This document shows positions 8,638-16,902 of a stretch of DNA of 64,000 nucleotides, piece by piece. The DNA comes from Lachnospiraceae bacterium. Its GTDB lineage: Bacteria > Bacillota > Clostridia > Lachnospirales > Lachnospiraceae. The notes under the pieces were generated by a model. The model had not been told where the DNA came from. It saw nothing but the letters and a program-made list of their open reading frames with translations, and searched no databases. The first letter of the stretch is position 1, and each line of letters opens with the position of its first letter. The DNA lies in contig JALCKY010000001.1 in assembly GCA_022647575.1 (NCBI GenBank), positions 496,001-560,000 on the forward strand, read 5' to 3'. The translations under genes and the position numbers were made by a program.

Positions 8638-9295
8638 TTTGATCGCTCCCTTCCTTACGGGCTCCCTTGGCAGGAAGTACTTCACCGTTATAGATCCAGG
8701 CTTTTACGCCTACTTTTCCGTACTGTGTGTCCGCTTCCGCGAAGCCATAGTCGATATCTGCACGAAGCATCTGCAGCGGGATGGTTCCTTCGCTGTAGGA
8801 TTCCTTGCGTGCCATGTCGGCGCCGCCCAGACGTCCGGAAACCATCGTCTTGATTCCCTTGGCACCGGAGCGCATGGTTCTCTGCATCGTGGACTTCATA
8901 GCCCGGCGGAAAGAAATACGGTTCTCAAGCTGAAGGGCGATGTTTTCTGCAACCAGCTGTGCATCGCGGTCCGGTCTCTTGATTTCCTTGATGTCGACGA
9001 TCAGCTTCTTGTCCAGCATTTTTGCCAGATCCTTCTCCAGATCTTCGATATCTTTTCCGCCCTTGCCGATGACAAGACCCGGCTTAGCCGTGTGGATCGT
9101 GATCTTGACACGATCGGAAGCACGTTCAATCTCAATCTTGGGAACGCCCGTGCTGTAAAGTTTTTTCTTCAGGTATGTACGGATCTTGTAGTCCTCTACG
9201 AGGTAGTCTGCAAAATTCTTATCTGCATACCATTTGGAATCCCAATCTTTAATGATACCGACCCTGAGGCCGTGCGGATTAACTTTCTGTCCCAT
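8624..9295 (-). CDS. rpsC: 30S ribosomal protein S3
   Basis: S3 lies at the mRNA entry channel. The 223-residue protein begins [20 protein letters not shown] and contains the KH-domain GxxG core ([10 protein letters not shown]) and the C-terminal S3 domain with [18 protein letters not shown]. It is 11 nt downstream of rplV and overlaps the rplP start. Confidence 0.97.
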   Translation of the reverse strand: MGQKVNPHGLRVGIIKDWDSKWYADKNFADYLVEDYKIRTYLKKKLYSTGVPKIEIERASDRVKITIHTAKPGLVIGKGGKDIEDLEKDLAKMLDKKLIVDIKEIKRPDRDAQLVAENIALQLENRISFRRAMKSTMQRTMRSGAKGIKTMVSGRLGGADMARKESYSEGTIPLQMLRADIDYGFAEADTQYGKVGVKAWIYNGEVLPAKGARKEGSDQNVNA

Positions 9296-9306
9296 CTTAG
9301 CCCTCC

Positions 9307-9696
9307 TTATTTCTCATCCAGTACGATTGTCAGGTGGCTGGATCTTTTCAGGATCCTGTATGCCCTGCCCTGTGCTCTCGGCTGGATACGTTTCAATGTC
9401 GGTGCCTGACCCGCGTAGCATTCCGCGATATAAAGATTGGCTTTGTTCATACCGTTGTTGTTTTCCGCGTTGGCGATTGCCGATTCCAAAAGCTTCTTTA
9501 AAACCCTTGAAGCATAACGGGGATTATAGGTAAGGATACCGAGCGCAGACTCAACGTCCTTGCCGCGGATCGCATCCAGAACGAAGCATGCCTTCTGTAC
9601 AGGAATTCTTGCATAAGAAAGCTTCGCGGACGGCCTTGTCTCCCGGTTGCTGTCATTTCTTTCCCGCTTAATTTGGGATCTATGTCCTTTTGCCAT
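9307..9696 (-). CDS. rplV: 50S ribosomal protein L22
   Basis: L22 lines the exit tunnel with its beta-hairpin. The 129-residue protein has [32 protein letters not shown] and the loop [18 protein letters not shown]. It carries about 15 extra basic N-terminal residues compared with short family members. Confidence 0.96.
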   Translation of the reverse strand: MAKGHRSQIKRERNDSNRETRPSAKLSYARIPVQKACFVLDAIRGKDVESALGILTYNPRYASRVLKKLLESAIANAENNNGMNKANLYIAECYAGQAPTLKRIQPRAQGRAYRILKRSSHLTIVLDEK

Positions 9697-9721
9697 GAGT
9701 TATCTCCTTTCGAACCTTTCC

Positions 9722-10081
9722 TTATGCCTGTGCGGATGCATCCGCTGCCGGTGCTGCCGCCGGTGCTGCTGCTGCAGCTGCCGGTGCCGCTGCGCCGACG
9801 CCTGTCTTGACTTCCCCTGCCGCCTTGCTGCCGTGGCCGTGGAAGTTTCTGGTGACGACGAACTCTCCGAGCTTATGACCGACCATATCCTCCGTTACAT
9901 AAACCGGGACATGTCTTCTTCCGTCATATACCGCAAATGTATGGCCCACAAAACTCGGGAAGATTGTGGAGCGGCGGGACCATGTCTTGATGACTGTCTT
10001 GCTGCCTGCAGCGTTCAGGGCATCTACTTTTTTCAGCAGGCTCTGATCTGCGAACGGGCCCTTCTTTAAAGAACGTGACAT
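9722..10081 (-). CDS. rpsS: 30S ribosomal protein S19 with Ala/Pro-rich tail
   Basis: S19 forms a complex with S13 at the head of the small subunit. Residues 1-92 are canonical ([51 protein letters not shown]). The protein then continues for about 27 residues of almost pure Ala/Pro. Most S19 proteins stop near 92 residues, so the low-complexity tail is a lineage-specific addition. Confidence 0.95.
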   Translation of the reverse strand: MSRSLKKGPFADQSLLKKVDALNAAGSKTVIKTWSRRSTIFPSFVGHTFAVYDGRRHVPVYVTEDMVGHKLGEFVVTRNFHGHGSKAAGEVKTGVGAAAPAAAAAAPAAAPAADASAQA

Positions 10082-10093
10082 TCTTACTCCTCC

Positions 10094-10951
10094 TTATTTC
10101 ATGGCCGAAGCGGCATTCTTGCCGTTTCTTCTTCTTACGATATATTTGTTGGACTGTTTCTTGTGCTTTCTGGTCTTAAGTCCAAGTGCAGGCTTGCCCC
10201 ACGGAGTGCATGGTCCCGGACGTCCTACCGGTGCCTTGCCTTCGCCGCCGCCGTGCGGATGGTCATTCGGATTCATGACGGAGCCGCGGACTGTCGGACG
10301 GATTCCCATGTGTCTCTTGCGTCCTGCTTTTCCGATATTGATCAGGTTGTGATCGCCGTTGCCTACGATACCGATTGTTGCGCGGCAGTTCAGCGGAACC
10401 ATTCTCATTTCACCTGACGGAAGACGAAGCGTTGCAAAGTTTCCTTCCTTCGCCATCAGCTGTGCTCCGTTGCCGGCTGCACGGACCATCTGGCCGCCCT
10501 GGCCTTTGCGAAGCTCGATGTTGTGCACCATGGCGCCGACCGGGACTTTGGAAAGCGGGAGGCAGTTGCCTACACGGATTTCCGCATCTTCTCCGTCCAT
10601 GACCTTGCTGCCGACCTTCAGGCCGTCCGGTGCGAGGATGTAAGCTTTCACGCCGTTTGCGTAGCAGATCAGTGCGATGTTTGCACTTCTGTTCGGATCG
10701 TATTCAATTGACTTGACAACTGCCGGAATTCCGTCCATCGTATTTCTCTTGAAATCGATGACTCTGTATTTCCTTCTGCAGCCGCCGCCGCGATGGCGTG
10801 TCGTGATTCTGCCCTGGTTGTTTCTGCCCGAATTCTTCTTCAGTTCTTCGGTAAGTGATCTTTCCGGTGCCTTACTCGTGATCTCCGTAAAGTCGGAGCC
10901 CGTCATATTCCTTCTGGACGGTGTGTAAGGCTTATAAGTCTTGATTGCCAT
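10094..10951 (-). CDS. rplB: 50S ribosomal protein L2
   Basis: L2 is needed for subunit association and peptidyl-transferase structure. The 285-residue protein has the N-terminal RNA-binding region, the SH3-like domain with [20 protein letters not shown] and the catalytic-centre-facing [14 protein letters not shown] containing the conserved His. It is 58 nt downstream of rplW. Confidence 0.97.
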   Translation of the reverse strand: MAIKTYKPYTPSRRNMTGSDFTEITSKAPERSLTEELKKNSGRNNQGRITTRHRGGGCRRKYRVIDFKRNTMDGIPAVVKSIEYDPNRSANIALICYANGVKAYILAPDGLKVGSKVMDGEDAEIRVGNCLPLSKVPVGAMVHNIELRKGQGGQMVRAAGNGAQLMAKEGNFATLRLPSGEMRMVPLNCRATIGIVGNGDHNLINIGKAGRKRHMGIRPTVRGSVMNPNDHPHGGGEGKAPVGRPGPCTPWGKPALGLKTRKHKKQSNKYIVRRRNGKNAASAMK

Positions 10952-11009
10952 TACTTTCTCCTTTACCTGCGTTTTTTATCACGCTGCTCTGCGTATAGTT
11001 GTCAGGGAA

Positions 11010-11309
11010 TTACAGTCCGTTGAAGATTTCAATATCCTTGCTTCCCTCAGTAAGGGCGACGATTGCTTTCTTTCTCTTAGCCGTCATGCCCTGCGTGCGT
11101 CCGCGGCGTTTCAGCTTGCCCGGGACTGTCACGGTATTGACGCTCTTGACCTTCACGCCGTCGAACATCTTCTCGACTGCTTCTTTGATCTGCGTCTTGG
11201 TTGCATCCGGATGAACGTAGAAGGTGTATTTCTTGTCGCTCATCTCCGACATGCTCTTCTCTGTTACGACCGGTTTGAGGATTACGTCGTAATATTTAAC
11301 GTCTGCCAT
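11010..11309 (-). CDS. rplW: 50S ribosomal protein L23
   Basis: L23 is the exit-tunnel docking site for trigger factor and SRP. The 99-residue protein carries [35 protein letters not shown] and [14 protein letters not shown]. Its ATG shares one base with the rplD stop codon. Confidence 0.96.
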   Translation of the reverse strand: MADVKYYDVILKPVVTEKSMSEMSDKKYTFYVHPDATKTQIKEAVEKMFDGVKVKSVNTVTVPGKLKRRGRTQGMTAKRKKAIVALTEGSKDIEIFNGL

Positions 11310-11929
11310 TATGCGTATACCTCCTCAATCGATTCCACCGCATCCTTCGTCAGGATGAGCTTCTTATATTTCATGACGTCATATACGTTGATCGTGTTGC
11401 TCGGGATCATCATGATGTCCGGTAAGTTCCTTCCGGAGAGAACGACGTTCCTGTCATTTCCCTTCGTGACGACCAGGGCCTTGTCTGCCTTGAGTGCCGC
11501 AAGAACTTTTACCATGTTCTTTGTCTTGACTGCATCGAAAGAAAGCTTGTCAAGGACGATCAGGTCATTGTCCTGGACCTTGGCAGTCAGGGCTGAAAAT
11601 AAAGCTGCCCTCTTTTCTTTCTGATTCATCTTAAAGGAATAATCTCTCGGGACCGGGGCGAAAATCATGCCGCCGCCTTTCCACTGTGCTGCGCGGATGG
11701 AACCCTGTCTTGCATGTCCGGTTCCCTTCTGTCTCCACGGTTTTCTTCCGCCGCCGGAGACTTCATGACGTGTCTTTGCTTTCTGTGTTCCCTGGCGCAT
11801 ATTTGCCAGATGAAGCACAACAGCCTGATGTACTAAATGACTCTTGATCGGAGCGCCGAAGATTCCGTCTGCAAGATCGATCTTGCCGACCTCCTGGCCT
11901 TCCATATTGAAAACTGATACCTCAGCCAT
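11309..11929 (-). CDS. rplD: 50S ribosomal protein L4
   Basis: L4 has a globular domain and a long loop into the tunnel ([20 protein letters not shown], residues about 52-71). In E. coli L4 also represses the S10 operon. A folded leader precedes this operon (12962-13171), but whether L4 acts on it here is unknown. The gene lies 23 nt downstream of rplC. Confidence 0.96.
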   Translation of the reverse strand: MAEVSVFNMEGQEVGKIDLADGIFGAPIKSHLVHQAVVLHLANMRQGTQKAKTRHEVSGGGRKPWRQKGTGHARQGSIRAAQWKGGGMIFAPVPRDYSFKMNQKEKRAALFSALTAKVQDNDLIVLDKLSFDAVKTKNMVKVLAALKADKALVVTKGNDRNVVLSGRNLPDIMMIPSNTINVYDVMKYKKLILTKDAVESIEEVYA

Positions 11930-11952
11930 CTGTCTTGTCCTCCTTCCGGGTA

Positions 11953-12588
11953 TTAGTCAACCGTCTTGACGGTTTCTTTAATCGTTACGTAAGCTTTCCT
12001 TGATCCTGGCACAGCACCCTTGACAAGCAGCAGATTCTTCTCGGCATCCACGCGGACAACCGTCAGATTCTGGATGGTGATCTGCTTGCCGCCCATGCGG
12101 CCCGGCATTCCCTTGCCCTTGTAAACACGGCTCGGGTCGGAAGAAGTTCCGTTAGAACCCTGATGACGATGGAATTTGGAACCATGCTTCATCGGTCCTC
12201 TGTGCTGTCCGAGACGCTTGATTGCGCCCTGGAAGCCCTTGCCTTTGGAAACAGCCGTCGCATCGATACGGTCGCCGGCAGCGAAGATATCCACTTTGAT
12301 TTCCTGTCCCGGCTTATAATCGGATGAATTCTCAAAACGGAATTCACGGACAAGCCTCTTTACGGAAGTTCCGGCTTTGTCAAATACGCCTTTTTCTGCT
12401 TTGCTCACGAGTTTCTCGCGGACATCGTCAAATCCGACCTGAACGGCATCGTAGCCGTCATGATCTGCGCTCTTGACCTGCGTAACAACGCACGGTCCTG
12501 CGGAAAGCACGGTAACCGGGGTCAGAAGACCGCTCTCGTCAAAGACCTGGGTCATGCCGACCTTCTTTGCAAGTATTGCTTTTTTCAT
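11953..12588 (-). CDS. rplC: 50S ribosomal protein L3
   Basis: L3 nucleates large-subunit assembly. The 211-residue protein starts [19 protein letters not shown] and contains the tip segment [17 protein letters not shown]; the Gln in HRHQGS is the residue methylated by PrmB in some bacteria. The gap to rpsJ is 55 nt. Confidence 0.97.
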   Translation of the reverse strand: MKKAILAKKVGMTQVFDESGLLTPVTVLSAGPCVVTQVKSADHDGYDAVQVGFDDVREKLVSKAEKGVFDKAGTSVKRLVREFRFENSSDYKPGQEIKVDIFAAGDRIDATAVSKGKGFQGAIKRLGQHRGPMKHGSKFHRHQGSNGTSSDPSRVYKGKGMPGRMGGKQITIQNLTVVRVDAEKNLLLVKGAVPGSRKAYVTIKETVKTVD

Positions 12589-12643
12589 GAATCTTTTTCC
12601 TCCTTACAGCGGATTGCATTTTCTGCAATCATTCTAAATTGGT

Positions 12644-12961
12644 TTACTTGTTCTTCATCTTGATGTCGACGTAAACGCCGGCAGGCATTTCCAGATGAGT
12701 CAGCGCATCGACCGTCTTCTGGGTCGGTGCCTGGATGTCAATCAGCCTCTTGTGAGTTCTCTGTTCGAACTGTTCACGGGAATCCTTGTACTTGTGAACA
12801 GCACGCAGGATCGTGACTACTTCCTTTTTAGTAGGAAGCGGAACCGGTCCGCTGACGGTAGCCCCGTTCTTCTTCAGAGTCTCGATGATCTTTGCCGCAG
12901 ACGCATCCACGAGCGTGTGATCATATGCCTTGAGTGTGATTCTCATTACCTGACTTGCCAT
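12644..12961 (-). CDS. rpsJ: 30S ribosomal protein S10 (NusE)
   Basis: S10 works in the ribosome and, with NusB, in transcription antitermination. The 105-residue protein has [40 protein letters not shown] and [23 protein letters not shown]. It is the first gene of the operon, preceded by GAGGAGG at about 12973-12979 and by a roughly 210-nt leader. Confidence 0.97.
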   Translation of the reverse strand: MASQVMRITLKAYDHTLVDASAAKIIETLKKNGATVSGPVPLPTKKEVVTILRAVHKYKDSREQFEQRTHKRLIDIQAPTQKTVDALTHLEMPAGVYVDIKMKNK

Positions 12962-13171
12962 AAAAAAAGTCGCCTCCTCTTCGCACCTCTACAGTACGAC
13001 AAGCGGTGACTGCACACATCTCCGTGCGTGTCCTTACAACTCGCACAAAATATCCGCCGGTAGGCGGACTGCACAGTGACTTGTCGCCAGTTTCCTAACA
13101 TGACTTTCGCTCCACGGAGATACCTGCATAAATGCAGCAACTTCACGCTTCATCGCTATCATGTCACAGCA
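12962..13171 (-). promoter_or_regulatory. Folded 5' leader of the S10 operon
   Basis: This 210-nt untranslated leader contains a long-range stem CGACAAG/CTTGTCG (12997-13003/13080-13086) enclosing a hairpin GTGCG/CGCAC (13024-13028/13042-13046) and CCGCC(GGTA)GGCGG (13054-13067). A competing pair, TCTCCGTG/CACGGAGA (13019-13026/13113-13120), cannot form together with the first two. That gives two mutually exclusive folds upstream of the rpsJ start, as expected of an autogenous regulatory leader. No open reading frame of note lies here. Confidence 0.5.
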
Positions 13172-13177
13172 TGAATC

Positions 13178-13206
13178 AGTATACACGAAACCCCCTGCCT
13201 GGGCAA
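13178..13206 (-). promoter_or_regulatory. S10 operon promoter
   Basis: TTGCCC (13201-13206) and TATACT (13178-13183) are 17 nt apart on the minus strand. The -35 hexamer lies inside the terminator hairpin of the preceding gene, so termination and initiation signals are interleaved. Confidence 0.65.
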
Positions 13207-13244
13207 GGGGTTTTTCAAAAAAATTGTTCTTTTTTTAAAACAAT
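13192..13244 (-). terminator. Tandem terminator hairpins after the SipW-like gene
   Basis: An AT-rich stem ATTGTT/AACAAT (13223-13228/13239-13244) followed on the minus strand by a run of T is trailed by a CCCC-TGCC/GGC-A-GGGG hairpin (13192-13210). Together they close the 13253-14773 gene. Confidence 0.5.
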
Positions 13245-13252
13245 CGATTTTT

Positions 13253-14773
13253 TTACAAAAGATCGGAAAAATCCACCAGGGAAGTGCCTGTAACCGGGTC
13301 CTTCATGACCGGCGGCTCCGGGTTTCCGGACTTGACTGCCTGATCCAGGATTTCCTCCAGCGTCATCCTCTGTACCGGCACAAACGCGCTTCCTTCCTGC
13401 TGAGGCTGTCCGTCTGTTTCCGGCTCCCCCGCATCCGGCTGCACCGTACTTGGCTGTACCGCATTCGGCTGCACCGCGCCTGGCTGAGACGCACTTGGCT
13501 GTACCGGGCTTGGCTGTGCCATATTCTGCTGCACGGCGCCTGACTGTGCCTGGCTTGGCTGTGCCGCATTCTGCTGCACGGCGCCTGGCTGTGCCGGCGG
13601 GCTTGGCTGTGCCGCATTCTGCTGCAACGCGCCTGACTGTGCCTGGCTTGGCTGTGCCGCTTTCTGCGTCATCGGTTCCTGCGCCGGCTTCTGCGTTCCG
13701 GATGCGTTCCGGGATTCGCGTCCCGGCTCAGACGAAAGGTCTTCCCTTCCGGAAAAAGCATTCTGGAGCTTCGAGGCAAAGGATTCGCTTTCCGGTTCCT
13801 TTTCCGTCCCCGCTGCATCTCCCGATGCTTCCGCACCTGCCGGGACTGCCGCAGCTGCCGTCACTGCCGCACCTGCTTCACCGGCATCTTCCGAACCGGC
13901 CGCAGCATTCTCTTTTAAGCCTGCCGCTTCCCGGATCAGTCCTGTATCGATGGCATGCGTATCAATCTGCGGCAGATCCTTGGTATCTTCCTTCATGAAC
14001 TGTGAAACCGAAGCAGCCGTTTCCTCTGCCGTTCCGTCTATGGAAGCATTCTTCCCCGCTTCCGCCGACTCTCCCGTCAGTCTGTCCGATTCTGCCATAT
14101 TGGCCTGGACGGCCCCGACGGTTTCATCTGCCGCATGGTCCGCTTCCTGAACCGGAGTGCCGCGCTTCTTCGCAGCCTTTTCTTCCAGCCGGGCATTTCT
14201 GGCATCTTCCTTAGCCTGTTCCTTTTCGGCCTTCAGACGTGCCTTCTGTTCTTTTCTGGTCAGAGGCTTTTCATCCTCTTCGCTTTCGTCCTCTTCCTCG
14301 GGAACTTTTTTCCAGAGTTCGGAAAGGATGAAGAGAATAATCATGAACAGCACGACAAGCGCAATGATGATGATGCCTTCCATGCTGTGCATCGCGACGA
14401 TCACATAGCCGATATACGGAACCGTGATGATCACTTTCGAAACGCTGTTTCTCAGCGTGATCTCCTGCGATGACGCCGTCCTGTCCATCGCATTGACGAC
14501 CTGGTACTTGCCGCTTGTATAATCTCCCGACTGGATGATGTAGGCGTAAGTCTCCGCGTCGGATTCCTTCAGGATTTCATTTCCCTGCACAAGGTTGGCA
14601 ACGGCGATATCCTTTGAATAAGTAATCGAACCCATCGGCAGGTTGGTGTCCATGGTTTCGGTATCGACGATGGTCGTCGTAATCCCGCAGAGCGGCGGTA
14701 CCAGGATCGCCACGGCGACCAGGATCGCGCAGACCAGGAATAAATTCACGATGATTTTCAGAAATTTCGACAT
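13253..14773 (-). CDS. SipW-like membrane protein, signal peptidase fold without catalytic Ser, long repetitive tail
   Basis: The 506-residue protein starts at MSKFLKIIVN after an AAGGAG site. It has a membrane segment (about 8-30), an extracytoplasmic domain (31-115), a second membrane segment (about 131-152) and a long charged then repetitive tail. VSKVIITVPYIGY followed by a membrane helix resembles the C-terminal end of SipW/ER-type signal peptidases. VDTETMDTNLPMGSI lines up with their SGSMEP...GS box, but a Thr (T40) stands where the nucleophilic Ser is expected and no His/Lys base is obvious. The tail has a Lys/Glu coiled-coil (about 155-210) and Pro/Gln/Ala repeats of the QQNAAQPS type (about 400-470). 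It is probably a non-catalytic relative. Function is unknown; the family link is an inference from pattern. Confidence 0.7.
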   Translation of the reverse strand: MSKFLKIIVNLFLVCAILVAVAILVPPLCGITTTIVDTETMDTNLPMGSITYSKDIAVANLVQGNEILKESDAETYAYIIQSGDYTSGKYQVVNAMDRTASSQEITLRNSVSKVIITVPYIGYVIVAMHSMEGIIIIALVVLFMIILFILSELWKKVPEEEDESEEDEKPLTRKEQKARLKAEKEQAKEDARNARLEEKAAKKRGTPVQEADHAADETVGAVQANMAESDRLTGESAEAGKNASIDGTAEETAASVSQFMKEDTKDLPQIDTHAIDTGLIREAAGLKENAAAGSEDAGEAGAAVTAAAAVPAGAEASGDAAGTEKEPESESFASKLQNAFSGREDLSSEPGRESRNASGTQKPAQEPMTQKAAQPSQAQSGALQQNAAQPSPPAQPGAVQQNAAQPSQAQSGAVQQNMAQPSPVQPSASQPGAVQPNAVQPSTVQPDAGEPETDGQPQQEGSAFVPVQRMTLEEILDQAVKSGNPEPPVMKDPVTGTSLVDFSDLL

Positions 14774-14805
14774 TGCAGTCTCCTTACAGCTTGATTCATG
14801 CACCC

Positions 14806-14834
14806 ATTTTAGCATCGAAATCAGAATCTGTACA
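14806..14834 (-). promoter_or_regulatory. Promoter of the SipW-like gene
   Basis: TGTACA (14829-14834) and TAAAAT (14806-14811) with a 17-nt spacer and an extended TGC before the -10. The 15-bp core ATGCTAAAATGGGTG (14801-14815, minus sense) recurs exactly at 29889-29903. Confidence 0.6.
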
Positions 14835-14840
14835 TATCTT

Positions 14841-14869
14841 TTTCTTTTTTTCACCGGCGATGCTATAAT
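14841..14869 (+). promoter_or_regulatory. Promoter of the GNAT-PAP2 pair
   Basis: Extended -10 TGC-TATAAT (TATAAT at 14864-14869); the -35 region (14841-14846) is poor, as is common with extended -10 promoters. It is divergent from the promoter at 14806-14834. Confidence 0.6.
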
Positions 14870-14895
14870 GAAAACATCAACTGCAGGAGGCACCG

Positions 14896-15642
14896 ATGGA
14901 CGCCGAAATCAAGACCATAGAAGATCTTTCCCTGAATGCCTGGCCTTCTCACCAGATGCAGATGTATGACGGCTGGATACTCCGCTTTTCCTATTTCTAT
15001 ACATACCGCACGAACTGCATCGAGCAGATCGGCCCTTCCCTCATTCCTTACGCAAGGAAGATTGATTACTGCGAGGAAGTCTACCGGAGATGGAAGACGC
15101 CCTGCATTTTCAAGATTTCGCCCGTGACCGATCCGGCATTGGAGAAGATGCTGCTCGCCCGCGGCTACACCGCCGGACGCAGCTTCGATGTCATGACCAT
15201 GGACATCACGGATTTCACGAAGACTTCGGAAGTAAAGGTCCGGATCGAGAACCGCGTTTCCTATCAGTGGCTGGAAGGACTCTTCCGCCTGAAGAACACG
15301 ACCGACATCATCCACCGGCGCATCGTGCCGTCCATGTATGACGCGATCCCCAAGGATGAGATTGCCGTCAGCATCGTAGAAAATGAAACCGTCCTCGCCA
15401 CCGGTCTGGGCATCCTGGACCGCGACTACGTCGGGGTCTACGCAATCCATGTCGAAGACCAGTGCCGCCGCAGGCATTTCGGCCGTTCGATTGTTTCAAC
15501 CATCCTGAACGAAGGAAGGAAGCACGGAGCAGAAAAAGCCTATCTGCAGGTCGTATCGGACAACGAACCTGCCAAGTCTCTGTACCGGAGTCTGGGCTTT
15601 TCAAAAAAATACGATTACCATTTCACGAGCAGGGAGGTTTGA
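14896..15642 (+). CDS. GNAT-family N-acetyltransferase
   Basis: A 248-residue protein with the acetyl-CoA fold in its C-terminal half. VYAIHVEDQCRRRHFGRSIV holds the R/Q-x-x-G-x-G/R-type acetyl-CoA loop (here RRRHFGR), and VVSDNEPAKSLYRSLGF is the usual motif B. The N-terminal half (1-120), starting MDAEIKTIEDLSLNAWPSH, is shared by a subgroup of two-lobed GNAT proteins whose substrate is unknown. The ATG follows AGGAGG at 14884-14889. The PAP2 gene starts 1 nt after the stop, so the two are one transcript. Confidence 0.85.
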   Translation: MDAEIKTIEDLSLNAWPSHQMQMYDGWILRFSYFYTYRTNCIEQIGPSLIPYARKIDYCEEVYRRWKTPCIFKISPVTDPALEKMLLARGYTAGRSFDVMTMDITDFTKTSEVKVRIENRVSYQWLEGLFRLKNTTDIIHRRIVPSMYDAIPKDEIAVSIVENETVLATGLGILDRDYVGVYAIHVEDQCRRRHFGRSIVSTILNEGRKHGAEKAYLQVVSDNEPAKSLYRSLGFSKKYDYHFTSREV

Positions 15643-15643
15643 C

Positions 15644-16543
15644 ATGTCATTTCTATGGTTTCTTTCAGAGGGGCGCAATCCTGTACTGGATGTCCTGATG
15701 CTTCTGATCAGCTACATCGGCACACCGTTCTGCGTTGTCGGCATCATCACGTGGTTCTACTACAATGTCAGCAAGAAAGCCGCCTACACCATCAGCTTCT
15801 CGTTCTACGCTTCCATGATTTTCTGCCAGGGTCTCAAGCTTGTCGTACGCATGCCCCGTCCCTGGCTCCTCGACTCCGCTTTTCAGCCGGTCCGGGCGGC
15901 CGTCTCCACAGCCGGCGGCTATTCCTTCCCGAGCATCCATACGAGCGGTTCGACGGCGCTCTATGTTTCACTGTGTTACTTCTATAAAGAAAAGAAGCCG
16001 CGCATCATCTGCATCGCCCTGCTGGCCCTGGTGGCTTTCTCGAGAATGTACCTGGGCTGCCATACGCCGCTCGATGTCTCGTTCGGCTTCCTGGCCGGCC
16101 TGGCATTTACGATATTCCTGTGCCGGTACTGGAACGAAGCAAAGGACAAGACGGCAACGGGGCTCTGGCTCTGCCTCATCATTTCCGCAGCGGCTGCCGT
16201 CCTGATCATCCTGGACGGCGTGCTGACCGCCAGTCAGGTCGTTGATTCCGTCAATGCCAAGGACGCTTTCGAAACCGCCGGCATTGCCCTCGGTTTTTCC
16301 ATCGGCTTTTATATGGAGCGCAAAATCATCCGCTTTAAAAATGAGGCGCCGCTTCTCCGGAAAATCCTGCGCTTTGCCGTCGGCATCGGAGTCGCTCTCG
16401 GAATCGAGTTCGGAATGAAGGCCTTTTCCGGAACCAGCTTCCTGCTTCTGACGCTCCGGTATTTCCTGATGCTTCTGTGGCTGTCCGGAATCTGGCCGTA
16501 TCTTTTCACGAAGAACGAAAAGCTGCATGCCCTGTTTGCATAA
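15644..16543 (+). CDS. PAP2-family membrane phosphatase
   Basis: A 299-residue membrane protein with the three PAP2 motifs: KLVVRMPRP (about 65-73), PSIHTSGS (about 96-103, PSxH in place of PSGH) and SRMYLGCHTPLDV (about 135-147). The last two carry the two catalytic histidines. Family members remove phosphate from lipid substrates such as phosphatidic acid or undecaprenyl pyrophosphate. An extra C-terminal set of membrane helices (about 170-290) is present. It is translationally coupled to the GNAT gene, and a strong hairpin terminator follows. Confidence 0.85.
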   Translation: MSFLWFLSEGRNPVLDVLMLLISYIGTPFCVVGIITWFYYNVSKKAAYTISFSFYASMIFCQGLKLVVRMPRPWLLDSAFQPVRAAVSTAGGYSFPSIHTSGSTALYVSLCYFYKEKKPRIICIALLALVAFSRMYLGCHTPLDVSFGFLAGLAFTIFLCRYWNEAKDKTATGLWLCLIISAAAAVLIILDGVLTASQVVDSVNAKDAFETAGIALGFSIGFYMERKIIRFKNEAPLLRKILRFAVGIGVALGIEFGMKAFSGTSFLLLTLRYFLMLLWLSGIWPYLFTKNEKLHALFA

Positions 16544-16580
16544 AGGAATTCTCCTCAGGGAAATAAGCCTTTTCCGCAAA

Positions 16581-16614
16581 AAACACCCATCCTCCGAAAT
16601 GAGGATGGGTGTTT
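16581..16614. terminator. Bidirectional terminator between PAP2 gene and crh
   Basis: A perfect 14-bp stem AAACACCCATCCTC/GAGGATGGGTGTTT with a 6-nt loop. A run of six T follows on the minus strand and GTTTCATTTT on the plus strand, so it serves both convergent genes. Confidence 0.85.
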
Positions 16615-16644
16615 CATTTTCTGCTTTCTCTTTGCAGCGGCCTG

Positions 16645-16902
16645 TCAGCTGGCCTGCGTCAGGTAAGCTTCGATTTCCTTCATTGCCTCTGCTTCATCCG
16701 CGCCGTCGGCACTGACCATGACTTCATCTCCGGAATCCAGTCCCAGAGCCATGACCCCCATGATGCTCTTTGCATTCATGGACTTATTGTTCAGTGCGAT
16801 TTCCACCTTGCTGCTAAACTGACTGGCCACCTGTACCAGCATGGCTTCCGGCCGGTTTTCCATTCCCCTGTTCAGTCGAACCAGGATTGATTTCTTCGTC
16901 AT
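16645..16902 (-). CDS. crh: Crh-like HPr-family protein
   Basis: This 85-residue HPr fold has Ser46 (NAKSIMG) but Glu at position 15 (GMENRP) where true HPr has the phosphotransfer His. It therefore cannot act in the PTS relay. Crh of Bacillus likewise lacks His15 (Gln) and, when phosphorylated on Ser46, serves as a CcpA corepressor. Position directly after whiA, with rapZ upstream, matches the Bacillus rapZ-yvcK-whiA-crh cluster, here without yvcK. The start at 16902 follows a GGAGGA site and lies 89 nt inside the whiA reading frame. Confidence 0.88.
   Translation of the reverse strand: MTKKSILVRLNRGMENRPEAMLVQVASQFSSKVEIALNNKSMNAKSIMGVMALGLDSGDEVMVSADGADEAEAMKEIEAYLTQAS

Noticed and set aside
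13450-13998. Repetitive plus-strand open frame
   Set aside because: It is a mirror of the Pro/Gln/Ala repeat in the minus-strand SipW-like gene.
16645-16902. ptsH (HPr of the PTS)
   Set aside because: Position 15 is Glu, not His, so it cannot carry the PTS phosphate; the Crh-like reading fits the neighbourhood.
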